This document shows positions 35,849 to 44,320 of a DNA stretch of 64,000 bases, one piece after another. Both the position numbers and the translations under genes were made by a program. Numbering within the stretch: the first letter of the stretch is position 1; each line of letters starts with the position of its first letter. This DNA is from Myxococcales bacterium (lineage in GTDB: Bacteria > Myxococcota_A > Polyangia > Polyangiales > GCA-016699535): positions 248,001 to 312,000 of the forward strand of contig JACKDX010000001.1 in NCBI GenBank assembly GCA_020633325.1, written 5' to 3'. The notes under the pieces are model-generated. The model did not search any database. It was not told the DNA's origin and saw only the letters and a program-made list of their open reading frames with translations.

Positions 35849-35850
35849 GA

Positions 35851-37164
35851 CTAACGCCGCAGCGATCGTACCCCGTCCAAAAAGGGAACCAAAGCTTCCG
35901 GCAATACCACTCCGCCATCAGCCGTTTGACCTTGTTCGAGGATCGCAACGAGAGTTCTGCCAATGGCCAACCCGGAACCGTTGAGGGTGTGTATCAGCTC
36001 TGGTTTGGACTTCGGATCTGGTCGATAACGAATTTTTGCCCGGCGCGCCTGAAAATCGCCAAACCATGAGCAGCTGGAAATCTCTCGATACGCGTTTTGC
36101 CCGGGCAGCCATACTTCAAGATCGTAGGTCTTACAGGCACTGAAACCCAAATCGCCCGCGCACAGCTCAACCACCCGATAATGAAGCCCGAGCTGCTTTA
36201 GAACTTCCTCAGCATGGCTTGTGAGTAACTCAAGCTCGTCAAGCGCATCTGATGGCTTTACCAATCGGACAAGCTCGACTTTGTCGAACTGGTGTTGCCG
36301 AATCATTCCCCGGGTATCTTTTCCGTAGCTGCCTGCCTCGCTTCGGAAACAAGGGGTGTAGGCGCAATAACTCAGCGGCAAGACGTCTGCATTGAGAATT
36401 TCGTCTGCATGCAAATTGGTGAGAGGAACCTCCGCGGTGGGTATCAAGTAGAGATCGCCGCGAGATTCCTGCTCATCTGGTTGTGTTTGCCAATCGTTGG
36501 CGATCCGAAACAAATCGTCTTTGAACTTGGGCAGCTGTCCCGTGCCTCGAAGCGCACTCTCTTTAACCAACGCAGGGACCCACATTTCGGTATACCCATG
36601 ACGCTTGCGATGCAACTCCAACATAAAGTTAATCAACCCACGTTCTAGACGCGCGCCCATGCCGACCAACACGCCAAAACGCGCGCCGCTTACTTTTCGT
36701 GCACGCATGAAGTCCAACATTCCGAGTTCCTCGCCTAAAGCCACGTGGTCTTTGGAGTCGAACTGCATTTGGGGCTTCTCGCCCCATACCCGAACGACAC
36801 GATTATCTGCCACTGTCATCCCTTCGGGAACCGACGTATGGGGAAGATTGGGCAACGTCATCAACACGGACTCAAGCTCAGCTTCTATGCGCCGCTGCGC
36901 CTCCTCAAGTGTCTTGACCTTCTCGCTCAATTGCTTCAGCTCTAGACGTCGGCTGCCAAAGGCAGCGTCGTCTTTTTTTGCCTGTGCCATAGCGGCACTG
37001 GCGAGATTGCGTTGAGCCTGCAGCGTTTCTAATTCGATAAGCGTACCTCGACGCTTGGCTGCGATCGCAACAATGTGATCCAGTTCTTCGGGAGGCATGC
37101 CGCGCCGGCGAAGCGCAGTTTTGACCTCACCGAAACAGTCCACCACCTTTCGGACGTCCAGCAT
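35851..37164 (-). CDS. serS: Seryl-tRNA synthetase
   Basis: Class II aminoacyl-tRNA synthetase of 437 residues. The N-terminal tRNA-binding coiled coil spans about 30-110. Class II motifs are in the core: motif 2 CFRSEAGSYGKDTRGMIRQHQFDKVEL and motif 3 NGSGLAIGRTLVAILE near the end. ISSCSWFGDFQARR is a SerS signature. Followed two bases later by murB. The upstream mutY lies 24 bases away on the same strand. Confidence 0.97.
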   Translation of the reverse strand: MLDVRKVVDCFGEVKTALRRRGMPPEELDHIVAIAAKRRGTLIELETLQAQRNLASAAMAQAKKDDAAFGSRRLELKQLSEKVKTLEEAQRRIEAELESVLMTLPNLPHTSVPEGMTVADNRVVRVWGEKPQMQFDSKDHVALGEELGMLDFMRARKVSGARFGVLVGMGARLERGLINFMLELHRKRHGYTEMWVPALVKESALRGTGQLPKFKDDLFRIANDWQTQPDEQESRGDLYLIPTAEVPLTNLHADEILNADVLPLSYCAYTPCFRSEAGSYGKDTRGMIRQHQFDKVELVRLVKPSDALDELELLTSHAEEVLKQLGLHYRVVELCAGDLGFSACKTYDLEVWLPGQNAYREISSCSWFGDFQARRAKIRYRPDPKSKPELIHTLNGSGLAIGRTLVAILEQGQTADGGVVLPEALVPFLDGVRSLRR

Positions 37165-37188
37165 CGTCTCGGGTGTAGCCCTTGATTC

Positions 37189-38226
37189 CTAAAGCCGCAA
37201 CTGTTTTCCAGTTGCGAGTAACTTACGGGTGAGAGCGGATATGCCAAAGGTCGAGAGCATGTTCAAGTTGACCCGGCGGCACTGATCACTGGACTCCGCC
37301 CTCGCCTGGGTCGCAAACCATGCTCTGACGTGAAACTTGCGATGCGTAAGTACATGCACGAACTCTGTCATCGGCTTTGGCAGGAGGGTTGCCACGATGC
37401 CCGCCTCATCAAGCGCGGCACAAGCGTGTGTAGTGTCTGAGCCCTCAGCCATGGGAACACCCCAGAGTCCGCCAAATAATGAACCGCCACCTTTAATGAG
37501 CCAGACTTCGTCGTCGTCGGGATCTGCGCAAAATGGGATCACAGCCGCCCATTTAACCACCATTGGCGCTTTCCGAGCCTTGGGTAGCGGCAATCGGTCG
37601 GTCTGATGCGTAGCGTATGCATAGCAAAATCGTCTGATCGGGCAGCGTGAACACTGGGGGCGCTTGCGGCAAATCGTGGCGCCAAGTTCCATCAATGCCT
37701 GATTGAGATTTCCCGGCTCTGGCCCTTCTACCAGCGCTGCGGCGTATGCCCAGAGATGCTTCTTGGTTACCGTTTCGCCAAGCGGAGTCTTTACGCCATA
37801 TACCCGCGATATCACGCGTGCCACATTTCCGTCGACAATAGGCTCAGGAAGCCCGAAGGCGATGCTCCCGATTGCGCCTGCGGTATAGGCACCGATGCCG
37901 GGCAGCTTTTTTCGCAGGCTAGGATCGACAGGCACCTTGGCGTCGTAGTTGGCTACCACTTCGCGGACCCCGGCATGCAAGAGTCGTGCACGCCGGTAGT
38001 AGCCCAGGCCACTCCATGCGCGCAGGACCTGATCTTCGGAGGCCTCAGACAATGCCGCCGCGTCCGGGAATGTCTGCATGAAACGCATATAGTAGGGAAT
38101 AACCGTGCTCACCTGCGTCTGTTGCAGCATGACTTCCGATACCCAAATGGCGTACGGATCTTGGGTATCCCGCCAAGGCAAGGCTCGCCGATGCTGGTGA
38201 TACCAGCGAAGTAATGTGGCCCGCAT
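37189..38226 (-). CDS. mutY: A/G-specific adenine glycosylase MutY
   Basis: Base-excision repair enzyme that removes adenine mispaired with 8-oxoguanine, 345 residues from ATG 38226. The helix-hairpin-helix contains LPGIGAYTAGAI with the catalytic Asp in PIVDGNVARV, and VMLQQTQV is diagnostic. The four iron-sulfur Cys are present, but the first spacing is C-x5-C instead of the usual C-x6-C. A C-terminal NUDIX-like domain for 8-oxoG reading follows from about 235. The start was chosen so that LPWRD lies about 17 residues in, as in E. coli; starts at 38322 or 38313 would add 32 or 29 residues and overlap the divergent gene. Confidence 0.93.
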   Translation of the reverse strand: MRATLLRWYHQHRRALPWRDTQDPYAIWVSEVMLQQTQVSTVIPYYMRFMQTFPDAAALSEASEDQVLRAWSGLGYYRRARLLHAGVREVVANYDAKVPVDPSLRKKLPGIGAYTAGAIGSIAFGLPEPIVDGNVARVISRVYGVKTPLGETVTKKHLWAYAAALVEGPEPGNLNQALMELGATICRKRPQCSRCPIRRFCYAYATHQTDRLPLPKARKAPMVVKWAAVIPFCADPDDDEVWLIKGGGSLFGGLWGVPMAEGSDTTHACAALDEAGIVATLLPKPMTEFVHVLTHRKFHVRAWFATQARAESSDQCRRVNLNMLSTFGISALTRKLLATGKQLRL

Positions 38227-38261
38227 CTTGCGGCGGGCGGCTAGATTCGTTACCTCACGGC

Positions 38262-38771
38262 GTGCGGTTCCGACCTTGGCAATGGTTTCTTTGGATGCTT
38301 TGGATCTCGGCATGCTCAACAAGCGATTGTAAGGGCGGCAGTGCAGGTTCGGGCGCTTCGAAATCCATATCGGCGGAGCACCAAGCCTGGCCTCCGCTCA
38401 GAAGGGTGCCAAATGTCACGGTCACCGCGAAAGACGAAGCCGAGGGGACCGTATCCATGGCGATCGCCAATCGGGATAGCGGCATGATCGGGCTTGCTTC
38501 GCCCATGCAGCTTCAGCGCTGGCGTGAGAACGCCTGGCATCTCGAGCGCGTGCTCCCTCTGCGGGCTGAGTGCAACGCCCCCTATATCGCCTGCATCGAG
38601 CTTGCGCCTGGCGCTGAGCTGTTCCCCCCCGCCCTCGGAAGCGGTGCGTGTGCCTGCGAGCCGTGTCCCCCGCTCCCCAAGGGACGCTATCGGTTTGTCA
38701 TCCAATCGTGTGCCCACGATCGCACCATAAGCAGCCAAGCGTTTGAACACGACCCTCGTTTCGAAAATTAG
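38262..38771 (+). CDS. Small putative lipoprotein, Cys-rich
   Basis: Unrecognised protein of 169 residues from GTG 38262, which gives a short signal with lipobox ISAC. The mature part (about 45-165) alternates strands and contains a Cys-rich phrase (GSGACACEPCPPLP) before YRFVIQSC; the fold could be an Ig-like or C2-like sandwich. The start is uncertain, as no clear ribosome-binding site is visible. Its stop shares four bases with the stop of the convergent E2 gene. Confidence 0.7.
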   Translation: MRFRPWQWFLWMLWISACSTSDCKGGSAGSGASKSISAEHQAWPPLRRVPNVTVTAKDEAEGTVSMAIANRDSGMIGLASPMQLQRWRENAWHLERVLPLRAECNAPYIACIELAPGAELFPPALGSGACACEPCPPLPKGRYRFVIQSCAHDRTISSQAFEHDPRFEN

Positions 38772-40126
38772 TGCATTTCCAAAAACATGCGCTCCGGGTT
38801 TTCGAGTGAGCGAATAATTTCATACGTAAACGCAGCACCAACATGTCCATCAATCAGCCGGTGATCGAAAGACAACGAAAGCATCATGACATCGCCAATG
38901 GTGATTTGGCCGTCTCGCACGACCGCGCGCTCACGAATGCGATGGACGGCCAATACGCCCACTTCCGGGAAGTTCAGGACGGGCGTGGCCAATAGTCCTC
39001 CATGCTTGCCCAAGGAAGTCACGGTAAAGGTAGAACCCTTGAGTTCGGCTGGAGATAGAGACCCTTCGCGCGCACCGCGGGCGAGCCTGTCGATTTCGCG
39101 TGCGATTTCCAAAATGGAAAGCCGATCTGCATGCCGCAATACAGGCACCAACAGGCCCCGCTCGGTGGCGGTGGCAATGCCAATGTGAAAATAGCGCCGT
39201 GTGACAAGTTCATGCGCTTCTTCATCTAAAATCGTGTTCAGCTCCAAATGCTTTTTCAAAGCTCCCACGGTCGCCTTCACGATAAACGGCAAATACGCCA
39301 ACTTGACGCCGTGAGCCTCGGCTTCTGGCAGCAAGCGTTCTCGGACTTCGCACAAATGCGTGACGTCACATTCCTCGACGAAGGTGAAGTGGGCGGCTGT
39401 GTTTTTAGCGTGCTGCATCCGCTCGGCGATGCGACGGCGTATACCGACAAAGGGGCGCCGTTCCTCAAGATCATGCACGGCTGTGGGGGGTTCACTTAAA
39501 AGAGGTCTCGGCGCAAGCACGTGCGTGTCGGTTTCAAGACGCGACTCTCGCGTGTTGAGCACAGCGCCGGCACCCGTCTGTTTGATAAAGGTCATCACAT
39601 CGGTCCGAGTAATGCGGCCACCCTCACCGGTGGACGGAACCCCACCCAACTCGACCCCCATGTCCCGAGCCAACTTGCGCACGGCCGGTGTGGCTAAAGG
39701 ATTGTCCGAAAAGGGCGCATGGGGATGATCTGATCCGCCGTTGCCGCCGGCGGGCCTCACCGAAGGGCGCCGTGAGCGCGTGAACGATAAGACCCCCGGA
39801 AGGCCTGAGTCCTTGATGTCACCCACGGCCGTGGCTGCCGGGCCAGACGACGGCGTGCCCTGCTGTACGGGACGATTCTCTTGGGTCGCCTCCGTGTCGA
39901 TGACAGCGATCACAGTCCCCACATTGACAATGTCACCCACTTTCGCACACAAGTCCGCCACAATTCCAGCGCGTGGAACGTCGATGGTCACTGTCGCCTT
40001 GTCGGTGGTGACCTCGACCATGGGATCTTCTTCGCTCACCGTATCGCCGGCTGTCACATGCCACTGCACGATCTCTCCTTCTGATACTCCCTCACCGATA
40101 TCCGGCATTCTAAACTCAAAGCGCAT
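38768..40126 (-). CDS. Dihydrolipoamide acyltransferase, E2 of 2-oxoacid dehydrogenase
   Basis: Core E2 subunit of 452 residues. One lipoyl domain (about 1-78) carries the lipoylated lysine in TTDKATV. A peripheral subunit-binding domain follows (ATPAVRKLARDMGVELGGVPSTGEGGRI). The C-terminal catalytic domain has the active His in SFDHRLIDGHVGAAF. The start ATG 40126 has AGGGAGATTAGG upstream. It follows E1-beta at eleven bases. The branched-chain complex is most likely because of its E1 partners. No E3 gene (lpd) is in the window. Confidence 0.95.
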   Translation of the reverse strand: MRFEFRMPDIGEGVSEGEIVQWHVTAGDTVSEEDPMVEVTTDKATVTIDVPRAGIVADLCAKVGDIVNVGTVIAVIDTEATQENRPVQQGTPSSGPAATAVGDIKDSGLPGVLSFTRSRRPSVRPAGGNGGSDHPHAPFSDNPLATPAVRKLARDMGVELGGVPSTGEGGRITRTDVMTFIKQTGAGAVLNTRESRLETDTHVLAPRPLLSEPPTAVHDLEERRPFVGIRRRIAERMQHAKNTAAHFTFVEECDVTHLCEVRERLLPEAEAHGVKLAYLPFIVKATVGALKKHLELNTILDEEAHELVTRRYFHIGIATATERGLLVPVLRHADRLSILEIAREIDRLARGAREGSLSPAELKGSTFTVTSLGKHGGLLATPVLNFPEVGVLAVHRIRERAVVRDGQITIGDVMMLSLSFDHRLIDGHVGAAFTYEIIRSLENPERMFLEMH

Positions 40127-40137
40127 GCCTAATCTCC

Positions 40138-41112
40138 CTAGTAGCGAGCCGTCTCTAGCACCGCAGGCGCGATGCGATGTGCCAATGGCAAATAGTCCTG
40201 CTCCAGCGAGTAAGGAAAAGGTGTATCCCATCCCGTTACGCGCATGGGTGGAGCTTCTAAGTGCAGAAACGCCTTCTCCGTGATCAACGCCAGCAACTCC
40301 GCACCAAAACCGCAGCTCTTGGGTGCCTCGTGCACGATCACCACGCGGCCCGTCTTTTTCACGCTCTCCACCAAGGTCGCAATGTCCACGGGCCATAGCG
40401 TCCTTAAGTCGATAACCTCTGCCCGTATACCGTGGGCATTGACCTGATCCGCCGCCTCAAGCGCTTCATACAACATCGCTCCCCATGCTACGACGGTCAC
40501 ATGACTGCCCTCGCGGATCACCTTGGCCTCGCCCAAAGGAATAAGGTAGGGGTCGTCTGGAACGTCGGTTTTTACGGCGCGATAGACGCGTTTCGGCTCG
40601 AAAAACAACACAGGGTCCTCATCCCGGATGGATGCAAGCAATAGCCCCTTGGCATCATAAGGGTTTGACGGGCATACGACCTTGAGCCCTGCGGTATGGA
40701 TGAATAACGCTTCTGGCGATTGCGAATGATAGTGGCCACCACGGATTCCGCCGCCTACTGGCGTGCGAATCACCATCGGACAGCTGAACTCCCCCCCCGA
40801 GCGGTAACGATACTTAGCCGCTTCGCTCACGATCTGATCGAACGCCGGGAAAATGAAATCGGAAAATTGGATTTCCGGCACCGGGCGCATGCCGTAAAGT
40901 GCCATGCCTATGGCCGTTCCGACAATTCCTCCTTCGGCCAGCGGGGTATCCATCACGCGATCGTCGCCAAACTCGTCAAAAAGGCCTGCAGTCACTCGAA
41001 AAACACCGCCAACCTTGCCCACGTCTTCGCCAAGAATAACCACGCGGTCATCGGAGCGCATTTCCGTGCGAAGAGCACTGTTAAGCGCTTGAACCATATT
41101 CATTTGGGGCAT
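40138..41112 (-). CDS. 2-oxoisovalerate dehydrogenase E1 beta subunit
   Basis: Transketolase-like subunit of 324 residues that forms the thiamine-diphosphate site with E1-alpha. Typical stretches are VVILGEDVGKVGGVF (catalytic Glu), PLAEGGIVGTAIGMAL, VIRTPVGGGIRGGHYHSQSPEA and the C-terminal VTGWDTPFPYSLEQDYLP. The length and the YHSQSPEA/VTGWDTPFP features fit the branched-chain type (bkd) better than pyruvate dehydrogenase. Five bases after E1-alpha. Confidence 0.94.
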   Translation of the reverse strand: MPQMNMVQALNSALRTEMRSDDRVVILGEDVGKVGGVFRVTAGLFDEFGDDRVMDTPLAEGGIVGTAIGMALYGMRPVPEIQFSDFIFPAFDQIVSEAAKYRYRSGGEFSCPMVIRTPVGGGIRGGHYHSQSPEALFIHTAGLKVVCPSNPYDAKGLLLASIRDEDPVLFFEPKRVYRAVKTDVPDDPYLIPLGEAKVIREGSHVTVVAWGAMLYEALEAADQVNAHGIRAEVIDLRTLWPVDIATLVESVKKTGRVVIVHEAPKSCGFGAELLALITEKAFLHLEAPPMRVTGWDTPFPYSLEQDYLPLAHRIAPAVLETARY

Positions 41113-41117
41113 GTCAG

Positions 41118-42272
41118 TTATCGACCATGGGTTTTGGGTCTATAGGGCGCCATCAATACGCATGACGCTTGTTGCTCACGTAGATGCCATGGCTGTTCTG
41201 CGTAGACATCCTCGAACATGGTGGCCGTGGCGGGGAGTGCCGTCGCCTCGGCTTGATCCACACATTGTTTGAGTTCCTCGCGAATGGTCTCAATACTCGC
41301 TTGCTCGTCCTTCTCCGACCAAGCACCTTGAGATTCGAGGTAGGCGCGAGCACGCAACAGTGGATCGACCTTGCGCCATGCATCGAGCTCTGATTCAGGA
41401 CAATAAGCGCGAGGGTCATCACTCGTGGAATGTCCCCCCATACGGTAGGTTAGGAGCTCAACTAAGTGGGGGCCGTCACCTGACGCGGCGCGCTCGACCG
41501 CCTCGCTAACACAACGATAGACGGCCAGAATATCATTGCCGTCGCAACGCGTGTTTTTGATGCCGTACGCCAAACTCTTTTCGGCAAAGGTGCGAGAAGC
41601 CGTTTGGCGGTCTGAAGGCACGCTGATGGCCCAACCGTTGTTGCGGAGCAGAAATACCGTGGGTGTCTGAAAGACCCCAGCAAAATTCATCGATGTGTGA
41701 AATTCACAGGAACTGGTTGCGCCCTCCCCAAGAAATACCGCCACCACTAGGTCATCGCCCCGCTGCTTGGCTGCCAGAGAAAAACCAACAGCATGCGTCA
41801 TTTGTGTGCCTATGGGGGAGCTCACCGATGCATAGCGGTATTGACGCGCCGTGTAATGGTCGGGCATCTGCCGCCCCTTGGCCAGATCGTTCGCATTGCC
41901 ATACATGTTATCTAGGTATCGCTGAAGCGGCAGGCCTCGCCATAGCAAGGCGCCAAACTCTCGATAGCAAGGGAAGACCCAGTCTGTTTGCCTGAGCGCA
42001 GCCGCGGAACCGATGACAGCAGCCTCCTCACCCATCGAACCAATGTGAAAACCGATCCTGCCCTGCCTTTGAAGGGCGACCAGACGCTCATCAACGATGC
42101 GCGCCTGGCGCATCGCCACACACATCCGCTTGACTAACTCAATATCCAAGTTGGGGTTTGTCTGGGGATTGGCGTTGCCTTTTTCGTCGAGCACGCGAAA
42201 GATGTCTGAAGAAGGCTTGGGGGGTAATCGCACACTCGGGGAGGCTTTTCCTGTTTGGTCGTGCACATCCAT
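41118..42272 (-). CDS. 2-oxoisovalerate dehydrogenase E1 alpha subunit
   Basis: Thiamine-diphosphate subunit of 384 residues. The ThDP motif region begins GEGATSSCEFHTSMNFAGV and ends near NNGWAIS. The phosphorylation-loop region with TYRMGGHSTSDDP is typical of branched-chain E1-alpha. The 40-residue N-terminal extension is also typical for that type. It removes CO2 from branched 2-oxoacids and yields iso-branched acyl-CoA starters. Its ATG shares one base with the lipA stop (TAATG). Confidence 0.94.
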   Translation of the reverse strand: MDVHDQTGKASPSVRLPPKPSSDIFRVLDEKGNANPQTNPNLDIELVKRMCVAMRQARIVDERLVALQRQGRIGFHIGSMGEEAAVIGSAAALRQTDWVFPCYREFGALLWRGLPLQRYLDNMYGNANDLAKGRQMPDHYTARQYRYASVSSPIGTQMTHAVGFSLAAKQRGDDLVVAVFLGEGATSSCEFHTSMNFAGVFQTPTVFLLRNNGWAISVPSDRQTASRTFAEKSLAYGIKNTRCDGNDILAVYRCVSEAVERAASGDGPHLVELLTYRMGGHSTSDDPRAYCPESELDAWRKVDPLLRARAYLESQGAWSEKDEQASIETIREELKQCVDQAEATALPATATMFEDVYAEQPWHLREQQASCVLMAPYRPKTHGR

Positions 42273-43210
42273 TATTGTACCACTCCTAGGTGCCGGCGTT
42301 TCTTGCCATAGCGATTTTCGATCGTGGCGGATGCACCTCGTAGAATGCCCTGCATAAAGGCCTCGGCGGCACGGTAACTCGAACGCACCAGCGGCCCTGA
42401 AGCAATGTACTGAAACCCCATCGCTAGTCCCGCTTGTGTGTAAGCATCAAACTCAGCAGGATCCACATAGCGCACGACCGGCGCATGTTTGGGTGTAGGG
42501 CGAAGGTATTGCCCTATTGTGAGAACATCTACTTGAGCTTCCCGAAGCATGTGCATAGCCTCAAGCACCTCCGTCTGCTCTTCCCCGCAGCCCACCATAA
42601 GCGAAGACTTCGTGATGTGCGCGCCAGCTTCCCTTGCATGTTGGAGCACTTCTATAGATCTGGCCCAGGAGCATCGTACATCCCGCATGACGCGTTGTAG
42701 CCGCGGTACCACTTCCACGTTGTGAGCAAACACATCCGGTTTCCCCTCTACAACGACCTTGGCAACGTCGTGCTTTATCCCGGCAAAGTCCCCCATGAGT
42801 GTCTCAACCAGCAGGTCTGGACTCTGTGATTTGATGGCCCTGACCGTGCGGGCAACATGCGCCGCGCCCCCATCGTCTAAGTCGTCACGATCCACCATGG
42901 TGAGCACGACATACGCAAGGTCCATCCGCGCTAGGGCGTCGGCAACATGCCCAGGTTCGGAAGCATCGACCAGACCCGCTGGATTGCCGGAAGCCACCGC
43001 ACAAAACCGACAGCCGCGCGTACAGGTGTCCCCTAAGATCATGATTGTGGCCGTCCCCTCACTCCAGCATTCGCCAATGTTGGGGCAACGCGCCTCCTCA
43101 CATACTGTATGAAGCTTGCGCTCCTTGAATGTCGCGCTCAACCGCTGAAACCGCTCACCCGAGGGCGCGCGAACCCGAAGCCATGCAGGCTTATGTACTG
43201 GTAATGTCAC
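42272..43210 (-). CDS. lipA: Lipoyl synthase LipA
   Basis: Radical-SAM enzyme of 312 residues that inserts two sulfurs into octanoyl-E2. The auxiliary cluster motif is CEEARCPNIGEC (C-x4-C-x5-C) and the SAM cluster motif is CTRGCRFC (C-x3-C-x2-C). The C-terminal RSSYRA supplies the Ser ligand. It heads the E1-alpha/E1-beta/E2 operon, so the lipoyl cofactor and the complex that needs it are made together. No lipB is in the window. Confidence 0.97.
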   Translation of the reverse strand: MTLPVHKPAWLRVRAPSGERFQRLSATFKERKLHTVCEEARCPNIGECWSEGTATIMILGDTCTRGCRFCAVASGNPAGLVDASEPGHVADALARMDLAYVVLTMVDRDDLDDGGAAHVARTVRAIKSQSPDLLVETLMGDFAGIKHDVAKVVVEGKPDVFAHNVEVVPRLQRVMRDVRCSWARSIEVLQHAREAGAHITKSSLMVGCGEEQTEVLEAMHMLREAQVDVLTIGQYLRPTPKHAPVVRYVDPAEFDAYTQAGLAMGFQYIASGPLVRSSYRAAEAFMQGILRGASATIENRYGKKRRHLGVVQ

Positions 43211-43239
43211 TGGCTCTTCACCCCGCAGAATGTTGTTGC

Positions 43240-43269
43240 ATCATACCCAACCCTTCGACCTGAACACAA
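43240..43269 (-). promoter_or_regulatory. Candidate promoter of the lipA-bkd operon
   Basis: On the minus strand, TTGTGT (43264-43269) and TATGAT (43240-43245) are separated by 18 bases, resembling a sigma-70 promoter with a near-consensus -10, ending about 30 bases before the lipA start. Motif match only. Confidence 0.3.
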
Positions 43270-43332
43270 ATGAAGAGTACAATGGATATGTAAAATTGCA
43301 TTCTCACTGTATTAATAGCCCTGGGGCTCTGT

Positions 43333-43338
43333 TATAAT
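43333..43338 (+). promoter_or_regulatory. Candidate -10 box of the rhomboid gene
   Basis: A perfect TATAAT lies 76 bases before the rhomboid start. The matching -35 is weak (TATTAA at 17-base spacing). It is the best -10 match seen in this 204-base divergent intergenic region. Confidence 0.35.
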
Positions 43339-43360
43339 CGAATAAATCGACACCAAGCCA

Positions 43361-43384
43361 GAGGGGATATCCCTTTGGCCCCTC
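43361..43384 (+). promoter_or_regulatory. Leader hairpin upstream of the rhomboid gene
   Basis: GAGGGG (43361-43366) and CCCCTC (43379-43384) form a six-base-pair stem with a 12-base loop. The 5' arm also overlaps the near-palindrome AGGGGATATCCCTT. It lies between the candidate -10 box and the start codon, so it could be a transcribed leader structure or an operator. No function is known. Confidence 0.3.
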
Positions 43385-43414
43385 GGGCGATTTGACGTAA
43401 TAGTCCAACTCGCA

Positions 43415-44320
43415 ATGCGCCAGCTTGGGAAATTCAATGAAGAGCAGCGTGCCAAAGCACTTGGAGCGTTTTTGTACACGCGGGGCATTACCAACGAGGT
43501 CCGCCCTTCCGAAGATATGTGGATGGTGTGGATCCATAACGAAGCTGAGCTCAGGAGAGCGCAGGAAATACTCCAGACGTACCTCCTAGAGCCTGATGAT
43601 CCAAAGTACAAGGAAGCTCTCAGTACCGCCTTGAGTTTGTTGAAACGAGAAAAGCAGCGAGAGCAATCTGAACGCCGCTCGCAGAGGCCGAAGCGATTGG
43701 TGTCGCGCCATCCGCTAATGATGGGAAAGCTCACCTTGGGTTTGGTCGTCGTGTGCATATTCGTGGCCCTGGTGACCAAGCTCGGCAAGGACCATGAAAC
43801 GACAAGTTACTTGACTATGGCGAGCTACGCTGTGCGCGACAAGTATGCGGCATGGAGTATGTTTGCTGATTTGTACCGCGGGCAAATATGGCGGCTTGTC
43901 ACGCCCATATTTCTGCATTTCGATTTTTGGCACATTCTTTTTAATCTGTGGTGGCTTAAGGATCTCGGCAGCATCATCGAGTATCGCCATAGTTCTAAGT
44001 ATCTGGCGGCGTTGGTGCTCGGCATCGCGATCCCATCGAATCTCGCGCAGTTCATCATTTCGGGCAGCCCGCTGTTTGGCGGGATGTCCGGCGTGGTTTA
44101 CGGCTTGCTTGGATATCTTTGGATTCGCGGAAGATACGATCCGAGTTTTGGCATGCGCTTGAACCCACAAATCGTCATTTTCATGCTTGGATGGCTGGTC
44201 CTTTGTTTTACAGGGTGGCTTGGAAATATTGCCAATGCTGCTCACGTCGCTGGGCTTGTCGTAGGCGGTGGATGGGGCTACCTGTCGTCGCGCCACTGGA
44301 TCCGGATGTTGCGACGCTAG
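43415..44320 (+). CDS. Rhomboid-family intramembrane serine protease
   Basis: Membrane protease of 301 residues. A cytoplasmic N-terminal domain (about 1-85) resembles the small domain of GlpG (RAKALGAFLYTRGITNEV; MWMVWIHNEAEL). Six or seven helices follow. The catalytic dyad is Ser225 in GGMSGVVYG and His277 in NAAHVAGL, and the HILFNLWWL helix carries the conserved His-x-x-x-N-x-x-W pattern, so the protein should be active. It is divergent from lipA, and its stop shares four bases with the convergent fni stop. Confidence 0.95.
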   Translation: MRQLGKFNEEQRAKALGAFLYTRGITNEVRPSEDMWMVWIHNEAELRRAQEILQTYLLEPDDPKYKEALSTALSLLKREKQREQSERRSQRPKRLVSRHPLMMGKLTLGLVVVCIFVALVTKLGKDHETTSYLTMASYAVRDKYAAWSMFADLYRGQIWRLVTPIFLHFDFWHILFNLWWLKDLGSIIEYRHSSKYLAALVLGIAIPSNLAQFIISGSPLFGGMSGVVYGLLGYLWIRGRYDPSFGMRLNPQIVIFMLGWLVLCFTGWLGNIANAAHVAGLVVGGGWGYLSSRHWIRMLRR

